From MGBC163016 sp964631345 (lineage in GTDB: Bacteria > Actinomycetota > Coriobacteriia > Coriobacteriales > Eggerthellaceae), in assembly GCA_964631345.1 (NCBI GenBank), contig CAZVWE010000002.1:124001-188000 (forward strand): a DNA stretch of 64,000 nt, given 5' to 3'. The position numbers and the translations under genes were made by a program. The notes below the pieces were generated by a model, which was given only the letters and a program-made list of their open reading frames with translations, did no database searches and had not been told where the DNA came from. Positions 8,224 through 17,257 of this stretch are shown here, piece after piece; position 1 is the stretch's first letter; each line of letters begins with the position of its first letter.

Positions 8224-8916
8224 TTATGCTTTGAAGCGATATCCGTATCCTCTAACTGTTTCTACTAAAGCCGGGTCATCGCCAGAGGCGGAAATCTTAT
8301 CGCGAAGGCGTTTGATATGGGTGTCAACAGTTTTAGTTTCTGTGAGATATTCCCAACCCCAAGCGTCGCGTAGAAGATCTTCACGGCTTACAACCTTGCC
8401 AGCGCTTTTCATCAACGATGCAAGCAGTTCAAACTCTCTTGGAGTTAAATCAATTTCGCCGTTTGATCCAGATGCTGTATGTGCGTCCTCATCAAGTGTG
8501 ATTCCGCTTACTGTTACAACATTGTGAGCTGTACCCACATTGCCAGATCCTCGTCTAAGCAATGCTCTTACACGTGCGATAAGTTCGCGTACGCCAAATG
8601 GCTTTGCAAGGTAGTCATCTCCACCGATTTCAAGGCCAACGACCTTATCTAGCTCTGTATCTCTTGCTGAGAGGAATAATACTGGAGCTTCGGTGTTATT
8701 GCGAAGGCGTCTACAAAGTTCGTATCCATCCATGCCTGGAAGCATGATATCAAGAATGAAAAGATCGTAATCATTTTTTGATGCAAGGTCTAACGCATCT
8801 TCGCCACTTTGAACGATGTCGGCGTTATAGCCTTCCTTTTTTAACGCATAGCCAACAAAGTCGGTTATTGTCGATTCGTCGTCAACTACAAGAATTCTAG
8901 TATTTGATTCAGTCAT
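8224..8916 (-). CDS. OmpR/PhoB-family response regulator, orphan
   Basis: 230-residue two-domain regulator. The receiver domain has the acidic pair Asp12/Asp13, phospho-acceptor Asp56 (LFILDIM), and Lys105 in the AKPFG motif. The C-terminal winged helix has IDLTPREFELL, VVSREDLL and the recognition helix TVDTHIKRLRDKI, ending RGYGYRF. No histidine kinase lies next to it: downstream is convergent yacP and upstream is divergent coaX. GGAAGG lies 9 bases before the ATG. All phosphorylation residues are present, so a kinase elsewhere is expected. Target genes unknown. Confidence 0.93.
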   Translation of the reverse strand: MTESNTRILVVDDESTITDFVGYALKKEGYNADIVQSGEDALDLASKNDYDLFILDIMLPGMDGYELCRRLRNNTEAPVLFLSARDTELDKVVGLEIGGDDYLAKPFGVRELIARVRALLRRGSGNVGTAHNVVTVSGITLDEDAHTASGSNGEIDLTPREFELLASLMKSAGKVVSREDLLRDAWGWEYLTETKTVDTHIKRLRDKISASGDDPALVETVRGYGYRFKA

Positions 8917-9041
8917 CTGTTTATGCCTTCCTTTGCTAGCTTTTGCTTGTGTGTCCTAGCACGCAACTGTTAGTGTAATCTTATTCAAACATTATCCACA
9001 AAAGTAAACGTTCTCAAACCAGAAAGTTGGTATAAACGGTT

Positions 9042-9866
9042 ATGTTGGTTACAGTGGACGTGGGCAATACGCAAACAGACGTTGGTGTTTATGCAACTTT
9101 AGAAGATAACGATCCGATAGTTACTTGGCGAATTGCGTCTCAAAAGACAGATGCGTCAGGTGATATAGAGGCCAAACTCACTTCTCTTTTTGCTGGTGTA
9201 GGTCTTATGCGTGAAGATGTGACGTGTGTTTGTATGGCCTCGGTTGTGCCAACATTGCAAAATTCGTGGCGTGATGCAATGTGCGAGCTTTACTCTGTTG
9301 AGCCATTGTTGTGTAATGCGCGTCTTGGAATGGAACTGGGACTTTTCAAAACCACCTATGATAAGCCTGAAGAGATTGGCGCTGACAGGATTGCGGATGC
9401 TATAGCGTTGCGTGCAATTTATGGAGCACCTTCTATAGTGGTGGATTTTGGAACGGCTACAAATATTGAAGCAATTGATTGTGAAGGCTCGTTTGTTGGT
9501 GGAGTGATTGCGCCAGGCATAATGACCAGTGCGCAATCCTTGATATCGAATGCATCTAGACTTGCGGCAATTGAAATGAAAGCACCTGATTGCGTTATCG
9601 GAAGAAATACTGAAGAGGCTATGCAATCAGGTATCATTTTTGGGGAAGCAAGTAAGGCCGATGGCTTGATTGAGAGAGTCAAAGCTGAGCTTTGTGAAAT
9701 ATCATTAAAAAAGGAAAGAGATAAGTCCGAGTTTGCGTGTTCAGTGATTGCGACCGGAGGGCTTGCGCAAACAATAGCTGCGCACTCTCTTGAAATTACA
9801 CACGTAGACATGAAGCTTACATTAACCGGGCTTCGTCTGATGGCTCGAGCGTATAAGGAGGCATAG
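9042..9866 (+). CDS. coaX: Type III pantothenate kinase
   Basis: Phosphorylates pantothenate in the first step of coenzyme A synthesis. CoaX enzymes belong to the ASKHA fold, need a monovalent cation and are not inhibited by CoA. DVGNTQTDVG is the phosphate-binding motif; GADRIADAIAL and VDFGTATNIEAID supply the catalytic Asp and ATP-binding segments; ATGG is near the end. The 274-residue length is slightly above the usual 255-260. There is no clear Shine-Dalgarno, but TATAAA lies 5 bases before the ATG, so the transcript may be leaderless or nearly so. The fhs start is 1 base past the stop, so they are probably co-transcribed. Confidence 0.94.
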   Translation: MLVTVDVGNTQTDVGVYATLEDNDPIVTWRIASQKTDASGDIEAKLTSLFAGVGLMREDVTCVCMASVVPTLQNSWRDAMCELYSVEPLLCNARLGMELGLFKTTYDKPEEIGADRIADAIALRAIYGAPSIVVDFGTATNIEAIDCEGSFVGGVIAPGIMTSAQSLISNASRLAAIEMKAPDCVIGRNTEEAMQSGIIFGEASKADGLIERVKAELCEISLKKERDKSEFACSVIATGGLAQTIAAHSLEITHVDMKLTLTGLRLMARAYKEA

Positions 9867-9867
9867 G

Positions 9868-11556
9868 GTGCTTACAGATATTGAGATAGCTCAGGCAGCT
9901 TCACCTAAACCGATTGCTAGTATCGCAGAGCGTGTTGGTATTGATGAGCAATACCTGGAATGCTATGGCAATTTGAAAGCAAAAGTTGACTACAACGTCT
10001 TAAAAGAAACAGATAGAAAGCCCGGCAAGCTAGTCTTGGTTACTGCAATTAATCCTACACCAGCGGGTGAAGGCAAGACCACGACTACTGTAGGCCTTGC
10101 AGATGGATTGGCTCTTCGAGGGAAAAATGTAGTTGTTGCACTAAGAGAGCCATCCCTTGGTCCTGTTTTTGGAATTAAAGGTGGTGCCGCAGGTGGCGGA
10201 TATGCACAAGTCGTTCCAATGGAGGACATCAATCTTCACTTTACGGGAGATTTTCATGCCATAGGTGCTGCAAACAACCTTTTAGCTGCAATGATCGATG
10301 CGCATATTCAAAATGGCAATGAGCTTGGTATAGACACAAGAAAGATCACTTGGAAGCGCGTAGTTGACATGAATGATCGTCAACTTCGAAATATAGTAGA
10401 TGGACTTGGTGGGAAAGCTCATGGAGTTCCTCGTGAAGACGGGTTTGATATTACGGTTGCAAGTGAGGTTATGGCAATCTTTTGCCTTGCGACCTCAATT
10501 ACTGATCTGAAAGAGCGCTTAGGTCGCATAATCATTGGTTATACCTATGACGATGCACCTGTTTATGCACATGATCTTAAAGCGGAAGGCGCGATGTGTG
10601 CGCTTTTAAAAGATGCTTTAAAGCCAAATCTTGTTCAGACACTTGAGGGGACTCCCGCTTTTGTGCACGGTGGCCCTTTTGCAAATATTGCACATGGTTG
10701 TAATTCAATTATGGCAACAAGGATGGCGCTTGCATTCGGTGATTACTGCGTCACAGAGGCTGGATTTGGCGCAGACCTTGGTGCTGAGAAGTTTTTGGAT
10801 ATCAAATGCAGACTTGCAGGGCTTAAGCCTGATGCGGTAGTTCTAGTTGCAACTGTTCGTGCACTTAAAAACCATGGCGGTGTTGCAAAGGCTGACCTTA
10901 ATGCTGAAAACCTTGAAGCACTTGAAGCTGGCCTTCCTAATCTTTTGCAGCATGTACAAAACATTACGGAAGTTTATAAGCTTCCTTGTGTCGTTGCGAT
11001 CAACGCTTTTCCGAGCGACACGAAAGCAGAGCTTGACCTTGTTAAGGCTAAGTGCGCAGAACACGGAGTAGATGCAGTGCTTTCTGAAGTTTGGGCAAAA
11101 GGTGGCGAAGGTGGATGCGCACTTGCTGATGCTGTAATCGATCTTTGTGAGCACGGTGATAAAGCTGGGCATTCAAAAGATACATTTGAATTTTCATATG
11201 ATGACTCAGAGTCAATTTCCGAAAAAATTACCACAATTGCAAAACGTATTTATCATGCTGATGGGGTTGTGTTTGAGCCTGCAGCTGTAAAAGAAATCGA
11301 GAAACTTGAGCGCCTTGGGTTTGAAAAAATGCCAGTTTGCATGGCGAAAACTCAATATTCATTTAGTGATGATCCGAAAAAACTTGGTGCGCCTAGCGGG
11401 TTTACGATTACTGTTCGCCAAGTTAAGGTGTCTGCGGGTGCTGGATTTATTGTTGCTCTTACAGGCGATATTATGACAATGCCAGGACTTGGTAAAACTC
11501 CTGCAGCACAAAATATTGATGTAGATGAAAACGGCGTAATCACGGGTCTTTTCTAA
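9868..11556 (+). CDS. fhs: Formate--tetrahydrofolate ligase
   Basis: ATP-dependent formylation of THF with formate, giving 10-formyl-THF for purines, fMet and C1 metabolism. The 562-residue length is typical. The family signatures are clear: P-loop TPAGEGKTTTTVGLADGL, then LREPSLGPVFGIKGGAAGGGYAQV, FTGDFHAIGAANNLLAA and VTEAGFGADLGAEKFLDIKCR. The GTG start follows AAGGAGG located inside the end of coaX. The genes fchA, folD and a formate channel follow on the same strand, forming one C1-folate unit with formate as entry or exit metabolite. Confidence 0.97.
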   Translation: MLTDIEIAQAASPKPIASIAERVGIDEQYLECYGNLKAKVDYNVLKETDRKPGKLVLVTAINPTPAGEGKTTTTVGLADGLALRGKNVVVALREPSLGPVFGIKGGAAGGGYAQVVPMEDINLHFTGDFHAIGAANNLLAAMIDAHIQNGNELGIDTRKITWKRVVDMNDRQLRNIVDGLGGKAHGVPREDGFDITVASEVMAIFCLATSITDLKERLGRIIIGYTYDDAPVYAHDLKAEGAMCALLKDALKPNLVQTLEGTPAFVHGGPFANIAHGCNSIMATRMALAFGDYCVTEAGFGADLGAEKFLDIKCRLAGLKPDAVVLVATVRALKNHGGVAKADLNAENLEALEAGLPNLLQHVQNITEVYKLPCVVAINAFPSDTKAELDLVKAKCAEHGVDAVLSEVWAKGGEGGCALADAVIDLCEHGDKAGHSKDTFEFSYDDSESISEKITTIAKRIYHADGVVFEPAAVKEIEKLERLGFEKMPVCMAKTQYSFSDDPKKLGAPSGFTITVRQVKVSAGAGFIVALTGDIMTMPGLGKTPAAQNIDVDENGVITGLF

Positions 11557-11559
11557 TCC

Positions 11560-12252
11560 ATGAGCAAACCTGTGAGTAACTTAAACGGTCAGCTTGCAAA
11601 CAGTCCTAGTTCTGTATGCAAGCTCAATGATGATTTTATAGAGCGTCTCTCATCTGCGGCTCCAACACCTGGAGGTGGTGGAGCTTGTGCAGTGTGCGCA
11701 TCTGTTGCATCTGCGCTTTCATCCATGGTTGGAAACTTGGCAGTTGGAAAGGCCGCTTATGCCGATGTTCAAGAGGAACTTTCAGAATCACTTGCCAAGT
11801 TAGATATGCTCAGAAAGCAACTTTTGGAGCTTGCAGATGAAGATGCTCGTGCATTTGAACCGCTCGCCTTGGCTTATAAGATGCCGAAAGCCACAAAAGA
11901 AGAACTAGAAGAGAAAAACCGTTGCATGCAAAGCGCATTGATTGGTGCAACCGATGTGCCCCTTCGCATCATGCAAGCATGTATGGATGTATTGATTGAA
12001 TGCGACACAATGTCTCGTATAGGCGCAAAGTCTGCGCTTACGGATGCAGGGGCATGTGCAGTGCTTGCAAACGGAGCGCTTGTAGGAGCTAGCTTGAATG
12101 TTTTTGTAAACATCAATTCGCTTGATAATGAAAAGCTTGCAAGCGATTACAGACGCCAAGCGGATGCACTTTGTAAGCAAGGGGAAGCCCTTGCAGATGA
12201 AATATATTTGCGCGTTGCGAATAAAGTAGGGGGATATGGCTCAAGTTCTTAA
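11560..12252 (+). CDS. fchA: Formiminotransferase-cyclodeaminase family protein (FchA)
   Basis: 230 residues, corresponding to the cyclodeaminase half of the mammalian bifunctional protein and to stand-alone bacterial FchA. The family acts on 5-formimino-THF or, as FchA, hydrolyses methenyl-THF to 10-formyl-THF. The N-terminal motif SSAAPTPGGGGACAVCASVASALSSMVG is diagnostic, and AKSALTDAGACAVLANGAL is the second conserved helix. It starts 3 bases after fhs and overlaps folD by 17 bases, so translational coupling is likely. Because the neighbouring FolD lacks the cyclohydrolase lysine, FchA may supply that step. Confidence 0.92.
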   Translation: MSKPVSNLNGQLANSPSSVCKLNDDFIERLSSAAPTPGGGGACAVCASVASALSSMVGNLAVGKAAYADVQEELSESLAKLDMLRKQLLELADEDARAFEPLALAYKMPKATKEELEEKNRCMQSALIGATDVPLRIMQACMDVLIECDTMSRIGAKSALTDAGACAVLANGALVGASLNVFVNINSLDNEKLASDYRRQADALCKQGEALADEIYLRVANKVGGYGSSS

Positions 12253-13090
12253 AGGAAAGCCTGTTGCAGATGCCATCTTAAATGAGGTCTCTGTTGATGT
12301 CGTCGATCTAAAACAACAAGGGATATATCCGATGCTTGCCTGTGTTCGCATAGGAGATAACGAAGACGATAAAGCGTATGCAAGAGGTATTGCTAAAGCT
12401 GCTTCAAAAGTTGGAATTGAAATACGTGAGTTCAATTTTGCTGAAGATGTATGTCAGTCAGAACTTGAAGATGTGATTGGGCAAATAAATTTAGATGAAG
12501 GCATTCATGGATGTCTTATGTTTCGGCCTTTTCCAAAGGGAGTAGATGAGGCTTACTTAATCAATTTAATTGCACCTGAAAAAGATGTTGATGGATCGGG
12601 GTCTATGTCTCTTGCGGGGATATTTACTGGGGCGAAGGTTGGGTTCGCGCCGGCGACTGCTGAAGCATGTATAAAGGTGCTCGATTATTACAAATTCGAT
12701 CTATCAGGCAAGCGGGCAGTTGTAATTGGTCGAAGTTTGGTCATAGGGCGCCCGATTGCAATGCTATTGCTTGAGCGGGATGCTACAGTAACTATCGCTC
12801 ATTCCAGAAGTCAAAATTTGGATCAAATTACACGCGAAGCAGATATTGTTGTTTGCGCTACGGGAAGAGTTGAATCATTTGGGGAAAGCCATTTCTGCGA
12901 AGGCCAGTATGTACTGGATGTTGGTATTGGTACTACATCCGATGGTCGTTTAGCGGGAGATGTTGCTTATGATGAGGTTGAACCAATTGCAGGGGCAATT
13001 TCTCCTGTGCCTGGAGGCATTGGGTCAGTAACGAGTGCCGTCATGATGGAACACGTTGTAAAAGCTGCAAAGCTAGTTTCGCATAACTAG
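12236..13090 (+). CDS. folD: FolD-type methylene-THF dehydrogenase, divergent subfamily
   Basis: Interconverts 5,10-methylene- and methenyl-THF with NAD(P). Recognisable parts: APEKDVDG near residues 113-120, the nucleotide-binding segment VVIGRSLVIGRPIAMLLL, HSRSQNL, and PGGIGSVTSAVMMEH at the end. Unusual: where ordinary FolD has Tyr-x3-Lys with the cyclohydrolase lysine (Lys54 in E. coli, Lys56 in human), this protein has Tyr48 and then Ile52. The vQLPLP motif carrying the conserved Gln reads MFRPFP at 95-100. Human Lys56 mutants lose cyclohydrolase activity while keeping some dehydrogenase activity, so this enzyme may be dehydrogenase-only with FchA as partner. Overlaps fchA by 17 bases; GGGGG lies just before its ATG. 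Confidence 0.92.
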   Translation: MAQVLKGKPVADAILNEVSVDVVDLKQQGIYPMLACVRIGDNEDDKAYARGIAKAASKVGIEIREFNFAEDVCQSELEDVIGQINLDEGIHGCLMFRPFPKGVDEAYLINLIAPEKDVDGSGSMSLAGIFTGAKVGFAPATAEACIKVLDYYKFDLSGKRAVVIGRSLVIGRPIAMLLLERDATVTIAHSRSQNLDQITREADIVVCATGRVESFGESHFCEGQYVLDVGIGTTSDGRLAGDVAYDEVEPIAGAISPVPGGIGSVTSAVMMEHVVKAAKLVSHN

Positions 13091-13139
13091 CATTAGTAAG
13101 TTGAACATTAAATGAAACAGATGAAAAGGAACATGCACA

Positions 13140-13991
13140 ATGCCTATCAACTCTCCTAAAGATATTACTGAAGGATATATTGAAACTTCAAAAGTAAAAG
13201 CTTCCTCTCCAGCATGGAGACTTTTACTTTTAGCCTTCTTTGCAGGCGTTTTGATTGGCATGGGTGCTGTGGCGTCATCGACTGTAGCAAATGGCATTCC
13301 TGATGCCGGTGTGGCAAAGCTTGTGACAGGAGCTGTGTTTCCTATAGGACTTATGATGGTGGTGCTCCTTGGAACTGAGCTTTTTACAGGAAATGCTTTG
13401 ATGGTTACCGCTGCAATAGCTGGCGAAATCAAATGGAGCCATCTGTTGCGCAATTGGGGAATTGTTTATGTTGGAAATTTTTTGGGTGCTGCGCTGGTCG
13501 CCTTTTTGATGGCGTTTTTTGGACAGTTTGAATTAGGGCAAGGAGCTCTTGGCGCCTATACGATAAAAATTGCTGCAGCAAAATGTGCACTTCCAATCCC
13601 AAACTCATTTGTGCTCGCGATCTTTTGTAACCTACTGGTATGTGTTGCGATCTATCTGGGCAACACCGCGCATGATACATCCGGAAAAATTCTTGGAACA
13701 TTTTTCCCGATATTCGGATTTGTTATTGCGGGCTTTGAGCACTGTGTAGCCAATATGTACTACATACCTGCTGGAATATTCGCGGCTATGAATACCGGAT
13801 ATGCTGAACTTGCAATGTCAGCAGGTGTGAATGTCTCGCTTCTTGAAAGTATATGGCCATTCCTTACAAATTTGATTCCTGTGACACTTGGAAATATTGT
13901 CGGCGGAGTGTTCGTTGGTCTTGCGATGTATGCTGCACATGTCTGTGTAGGAAAAAACGCCAAGAGCAAAAGAGTGAAGAATAATGGATGA
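13140..13991 (+). CDS. Formate/nitrite transporter family channel
   Basis: 283-residue FocA/NirC-type pentameric membrane channel for formate, nitrite or hydrosulfide. Six hydrophobic segments are readable. The family motif GTELFTGNALMVT and the second-half equivalent CNLLVCVAIYLGN are present, as is FEHCVANMYYIP. The position directly after fhs-fchA-folD argues for formate as substrate, importing it for formyl-THF synthesis or releasing excess. RBS AAGGAAC precedes the ATG. The 3' end overlaps tsaE by 8 bases. Confidence 0.9.
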   Translation: MPINSPKDITEGYIETSKVKASSPAWRLLLLAFFAGVLIGMGAVASSTVANGIPDAGVAKLVTGAVFPIGLMMVVLLGTELFTGNALMVTAAIAGEIKWSHLLRNWGIVYVGNFLGAALVAFLMAFFGQFELGQGALGAYTIKIAAAKCALPIPNSFVLAIFCNLLVCVAIYLGNTAHDTSGKILGTFFPIFGFVIAGFEHCVANMYYIPAGIFAAMNTGYAELAMSAGVNVSLLESIWPFLTNLIPVTLGNIVGGVFVGLAMYAAHVCVGKNAKSKRVKNNG

Positions 13992-14568
13992 CGCTCAATG
14001 GCGACAGATCTGTGTTTGTACTACCACAGACGAAACGAAAATGTGTGCTGAAAAACTGGCATACATGCTTGCACCAGGGGACTCTATTGCGCTTATAGGT
14101 GGCCTTGGTGCTGGAAAAACGCAGTTTACAAAAGGTATTGCAAGTGCTTTGGGCATAACAGAGGAAGTTCAAAGCCCTACATTTAACATCGAAAATGTTT
14201 ATATGAGTGGAGATACCGAAATTAGGCATTTTGATCTTTATAGGCTTGACGATGTAGATGAGCTTGAAGATATAGGGTTTTATGAATCTACCGATGAGAC
14301 ATCGGGTGGCATAAGCGTTATTGAATGGGCTGATAAGTTTTTAAGCGAACTGCCAGAAGATATTGTGTATATAAAGATTGAAGCTGTTTGCGACGGTGAA
14401 TCAGTTGAATATTTAGATGGTTGTTTTGATAGTTTGAACGCTTCAATCGAAGAAATAGAAGCCTCAATAAAACAAACGCCTCGTAAGATATCTGTTTTTG
14501 GAAATACCGAACATGCGAAAAGCATAATTGCTAGATGGATTGAATCTGTTGGTGTTGATGCCAAATGA
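13984..14568 (+). CDS. tsaE: tRNA t6A biosynthesis ATPase TsaE
   Basis: ATPase that drives the TsaB-TsaD complex in making N6-threonylcarbamoyladenosine at tRNA position 37. Walker A is GGLGAGKTQFTKGIA; SPTFNI, HFDLYRL and the late VIEWADKF are typical. The family core is about 150 residues. Here about 40 extra C-terminal residues, rich in acidic and Ile residues, follow without a recognisable domain. It overlaps the channel gene by 8 bases and the fused TsaB-RimI-TsaD gene by 4 (ATGA), so it is translationally coupled with its functional partners. Confidence 0.94.
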   Translation: MDDAQWRQICVCTTTDETKMCAEKLAYMLAPGDSIALIGGLGAGKTQFTKGIASALGITEEVQSPTFNIENVYMSGDTEIRHFDLYRLDDVDELEDIGFYESTDETSGGISVIEWADKFLSELPEDIVYIKIEAVCDGESVEYLDGCFDSLNASIEEIEASIKQTPRKISVFGNTEHAKSIIARWIESVGVDAK

Positions 14569-17153
14569 AAGACATAGTTTTAGTATTTGATACATCCAAT
14601 GAAGTTATATCGATAGGTATCGGGCGCCTAAATGTGCAAGATAAAACAATCGATTTGGTAGCTGAATGCAAACACGAGGCGCATAGAGCGTCAAACACGC
14701 GTCTTTTACCGAGCATAGATACTTTGATGAAAGACGCTTCAATAGCAAATAAAGATATAGCATGTGTGGCCGTTGGGCGAGGTCCTGGATCTTTTACTGG
14801 TGTTCGAATTGCTATGTCGACTGCAAAAGGAATTGCACAAGCTCTAGGGTGTCCGCTTGTCGGGGTGTCAACTCAAGAGGCAATTGCATGGAGTATGCAA
14901 GAAGATGGGCTTCGAGGACGCGCGCTGGTTGTAAGTGATGCGATGCGAAAAGAAGTTTATCCGTCACTTTTTGATTTGACTGATTCAGGCATTGTGCGTT
15001 TGAGCCCTGATAGCGTGATTAAGGTCAAAGACTTTACGGATAAAGCTTTAAATGATGGGCTTTCGACCTTGATGTTCGACGTTGCAATTGACGATACATT
15101 GCCGCAGGTGACATCTAAGTATATGGATCATATCGGTGGGGATGCTTTAACAAAATACTTAGATGAATTTGAAGGTCTAGGAGAAGTAGTTGATAAGAAG
15201 CTTTGGACAGCTTCTGGAAGATCACTTCTAGCGTGCGTGCAATACGTATGGCAAAGTGGAAAAGATATTTTAGATGTTTCGCAATTCAATCCTGCAATTC
15301 TTCTGCCAATTTATACGAGACTATCTGATGCAGAAGAAAACGAGCGTGCGCGGGCGGCAATTACAACTGAGAGGGATTTGACAAGCGGAGTTGGATCAAA
15401 GATTGATTGCCTAAATGATGACGGCGTTCATATTCGACCGCTTGATAACTTGCATGTGTCAAATGTTACTGAACTTGAAAAAGCGTCCATGGGAACCGAT
15501 GCGTGGAGTGAGGAATCTTTCTTACACGACATTAAAGCCAAATCACGAACATGGTGGATGGCTATATCGGATGATGAACTTTTGGGATATGCAGGTGTAT
15601 TGGTTGCTGGTGATGTTGCGGAAATTCTTAAAATTGCGGTTAATTTAAATGCCAGGCGAAAAGGCCTTGCGAGTGCTCTTCTTGAGAGAGCTTTACGTGA
15701 TGCTGTAAATTTAGGAGCTTCAAAAGTCTTTCTTGAGGTTCGTGAATCGAATACTGGTGCCATTGCTTTTTATTCAAGTCTGGGACTGTCCATTGAGGCA
15801 TCAAGGCGTAGATATTATTCAGATGGCGAAGATGCCTATGTTATGTCTGCAGATTTGGAAAATGTATTAGTCAAACTTGAATCTAGTGCGGGTAAAGTTG
15901 CTGGCATGCAACTAGAAACAGGTGAGTTGAAAACAGATCAAACGGAGGCAGATGTATTAGAAATAGCCGATGTTGATGAAGTTTATAAAACTTGCGAAAC
16001 CCGTAAGAGGTTAGGCAAACATCCGCTGATCCTTGCAATTGAGTCTTCATGCGATGAGACGGCTGCGGCTGTTGTAGATAGCAACGGAGAAATCCTTTCA
16101 AGCATTGTTGCATCGCAGGTCGATTTTCATGCTAGATTTGGCGGAGTTGTTCCGGAGATCGCAAGTAGAAAACACGTTGAGGCGATTTGTGGCGTTGTGG
16201 ATGTCGCACTTGAACGTGCTGCCTTATATGATGATGCTAATTTAGACGCTACTTTAAACACCTCCCTAGATGCCCACTCAGATTCCACTTTAGATACAAC
16301 CGTAGATACAACCGTAGATACAACCGCGCATGTTAAATGGGAAGATCTCGATGCAATTGCTGCAACCTATGCGCCAGGCTTAGTTGGAGCTTTAGTCGTA
16401 GGTGTTGCTTTTGCAAAGGGTGCCGCGTGGGCGCTTGAAATTCCGTATATTGAAGTAAACCATCTCGAGGGGCATCTATATGCTAATAAACTTGCATGCA
16501 CACCCGATGATCCTTTCGAGCCCCCAGCTCTGGTGTCTTTAGTATCTGGCGGAAATACGCTTCTTGTACACATGTCCGATTGGCAAAAGTATGACGTTGT
16601 TGGGCAAACCATTGATGATGCTGTGGGCGAAGCTTTCGATAAAGTCGCAAAAGCTTTAGGTCTTCCATATCCTGGAGGTGCAGAGATTTCGAGACTTGCT
16701 AAATCGGGAGATCCTTCTGCTATTGCATTTCCGCGTGCGCTTATGCACTCAGGGGATCTTCGTTTTTCCTTGTCAGGACTTAAAACAGCAGTTATTACAT
16801 ATATCGAGCGCGAATTAGAGGAGAAGGGCTCTTTGAATGTTGCTGATATATGTGCAAGTTTTCAGCAAGCCGTAATAGACGTACAAATTTCTAAAGCGAG
16901 AACTGCTCTTAAGACTACTGGGGCAACAACTATGTGCTTAGGTGGAGGAGTTGCCGCAAATGATGCTCTTAGAGATGCATATGTTTCTATGTGTGAAGAA
17001 GAGGGGGTAAGGCTTGTTATGCCTCCAATGAATGTATGCGGCGATAATGCGGCGATGATTGCTCTTGTTGCATATGATAGGTATAAGCAAGGAAAATTTT
17101 CACCTATTGATTCAGATGCTTATGCACACGCTGATCTCGCTGAGCCTTATTAA
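14565..17153 (+). CDS. tsaD: TsaB-RimI-TsaD triple fusion
   Basis: 862-residue fusion of three usually separate proteins. Residues 1 to about 270 are TsaB (VFDTSNEVISIGIG, VGRGPGSFTGVRIAMSTAKGIAQAL). Residues about 285-430 are a GNAT acetyltransferase of RimI type (IRPLDNLHVSNV, then NARRKGLASALLERAL as the acetyl-CoA loop). Residues about 485-862 are TsaD, with ESSCDETAAAVVD, RFGGVVPEIASRKHVE, metal-binding HLEGH and the ATP-binding LGGGVAAN. TsaB and TsaD normally form the t6A37 synthase heterodimer; RimI acetylates ribosomal protein S18. Within TsaD is an Asp/Thr-rich insert coded by a 12-bp tandem repeat (16293-16326). TsaC is not in this window. Confidence 0.95.
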   Translation: MKDIVLVFDTSNEVISIGIGRLNVQDKTIDLVAECKHEAHRASNTRLLPSIDTLMKDASIANKDIACVAVGRGPGSFTGVRIAMSTAKGIAQALGCPLVGVSTQEAIAWSMQEDGLRGRALVVSDAMRKEVYPSLFDLTDSGIVRLSPDSVIKVKDFTDKALNDGLSTLMFDVAIDDTLPQVTSKYMDHIGGDALTKYLDEFEGLGEVVDKKLWTASGRSLLACVQYVWQSGKDILDVSQFNPAILLPIYTRLSDAEENERARAAITTERDLTSGVGSKIDCLNDDGVHIRPLDNLHVSNVTELEKASMGTDAWSEESFLHDIKAKSRTWWMAISDDELLGYAGVLVAGDVAEILKIAVNLNARRKGLASALLERALRDAVNLGASKVFLEVRESNTGAIAFYSSLGLSIEASRRRYYSDGEDAYVMSADLENVLVKLESSAGKVAGMQLETGELKTDQTEADVLEIADVDEVYKTCETRKRLGKHPLILAIESSCDETAAAVVDSNGEILSSIVASQVDFHARFGGVVPEIASRKHVEAICGVVDVALERAALYDDANLDATLNTSLDAHSDSTLDTTVDTTVDTTAHVKWEDLDAIAATYAPGLVGALVVGVAFAKGAAWALEIPYIEVNHLEGHLYANKLACTPDDPFEPPALVSLVSGGNTLLVHMSDWQKYDVVGQTIDDAVGEAFDKVAKALGLPYPGGAEISRLAKSGDPSAIAFPRALMHSGDLRFSLSGLKTAVITYIERELEEKGSLNVADICASFQQAVIDVQISKARTALKTTGATTMCLGGGVAANDALRDAYVSMCEEEGVRLVMPPMNVCGDNAAMIALVAYDRYKQGKFSPIDSDAYAHADLAEPY
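16293..16326 (+). repeat. 12-bp in-frame tandem repeat within the TsaD part
   Basis: GATACAACCGTA occurs twice in full (16293-16304, 16305-16316) and a third time partly (16317-16326). It codes for repeated Asp-Thr-Thr-Val within a low-complexity insert after the first helices of TsaD. Because the unit is 12 bp, copy-number change would keep the frame. Confidence 0.85.
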
Positions 17154-17158
17154 TCAAG

Positions 17159-17255
17159 ATATTTAAGGCAAGCTTCAATTAAGGAAACCCGCAATTAAGT
17201 AAAGCTATATTTAAGGCAAGCTGTAATTAGGTCTAGCCACGCTTAATGCAAGTCT
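17159..17255. repeat. Two imperfect 48-bp tandem units
   Basis: ATATTTAAGGCAAGCT begins at 17159 and again at 17207, each followed by similar AATTA and GCTTAA-like stretches, so the spacer looks like one duplicated and diverged unit of about 48 bp. It sits between the convergent tsaD fusion and menaquinone methyltransferase genes. No coding potential is seen. Confidence 0.6.
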
Positions 17256-17257
17256 AT

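Noticed and set aside
9156..9626. 156-codon minus-strand ORF inside coaX
   Set aside because: Its composition is shadow-like (His/Arg/Cys-rich), there is no RBS, and it overlaps a clear enzyme gene.
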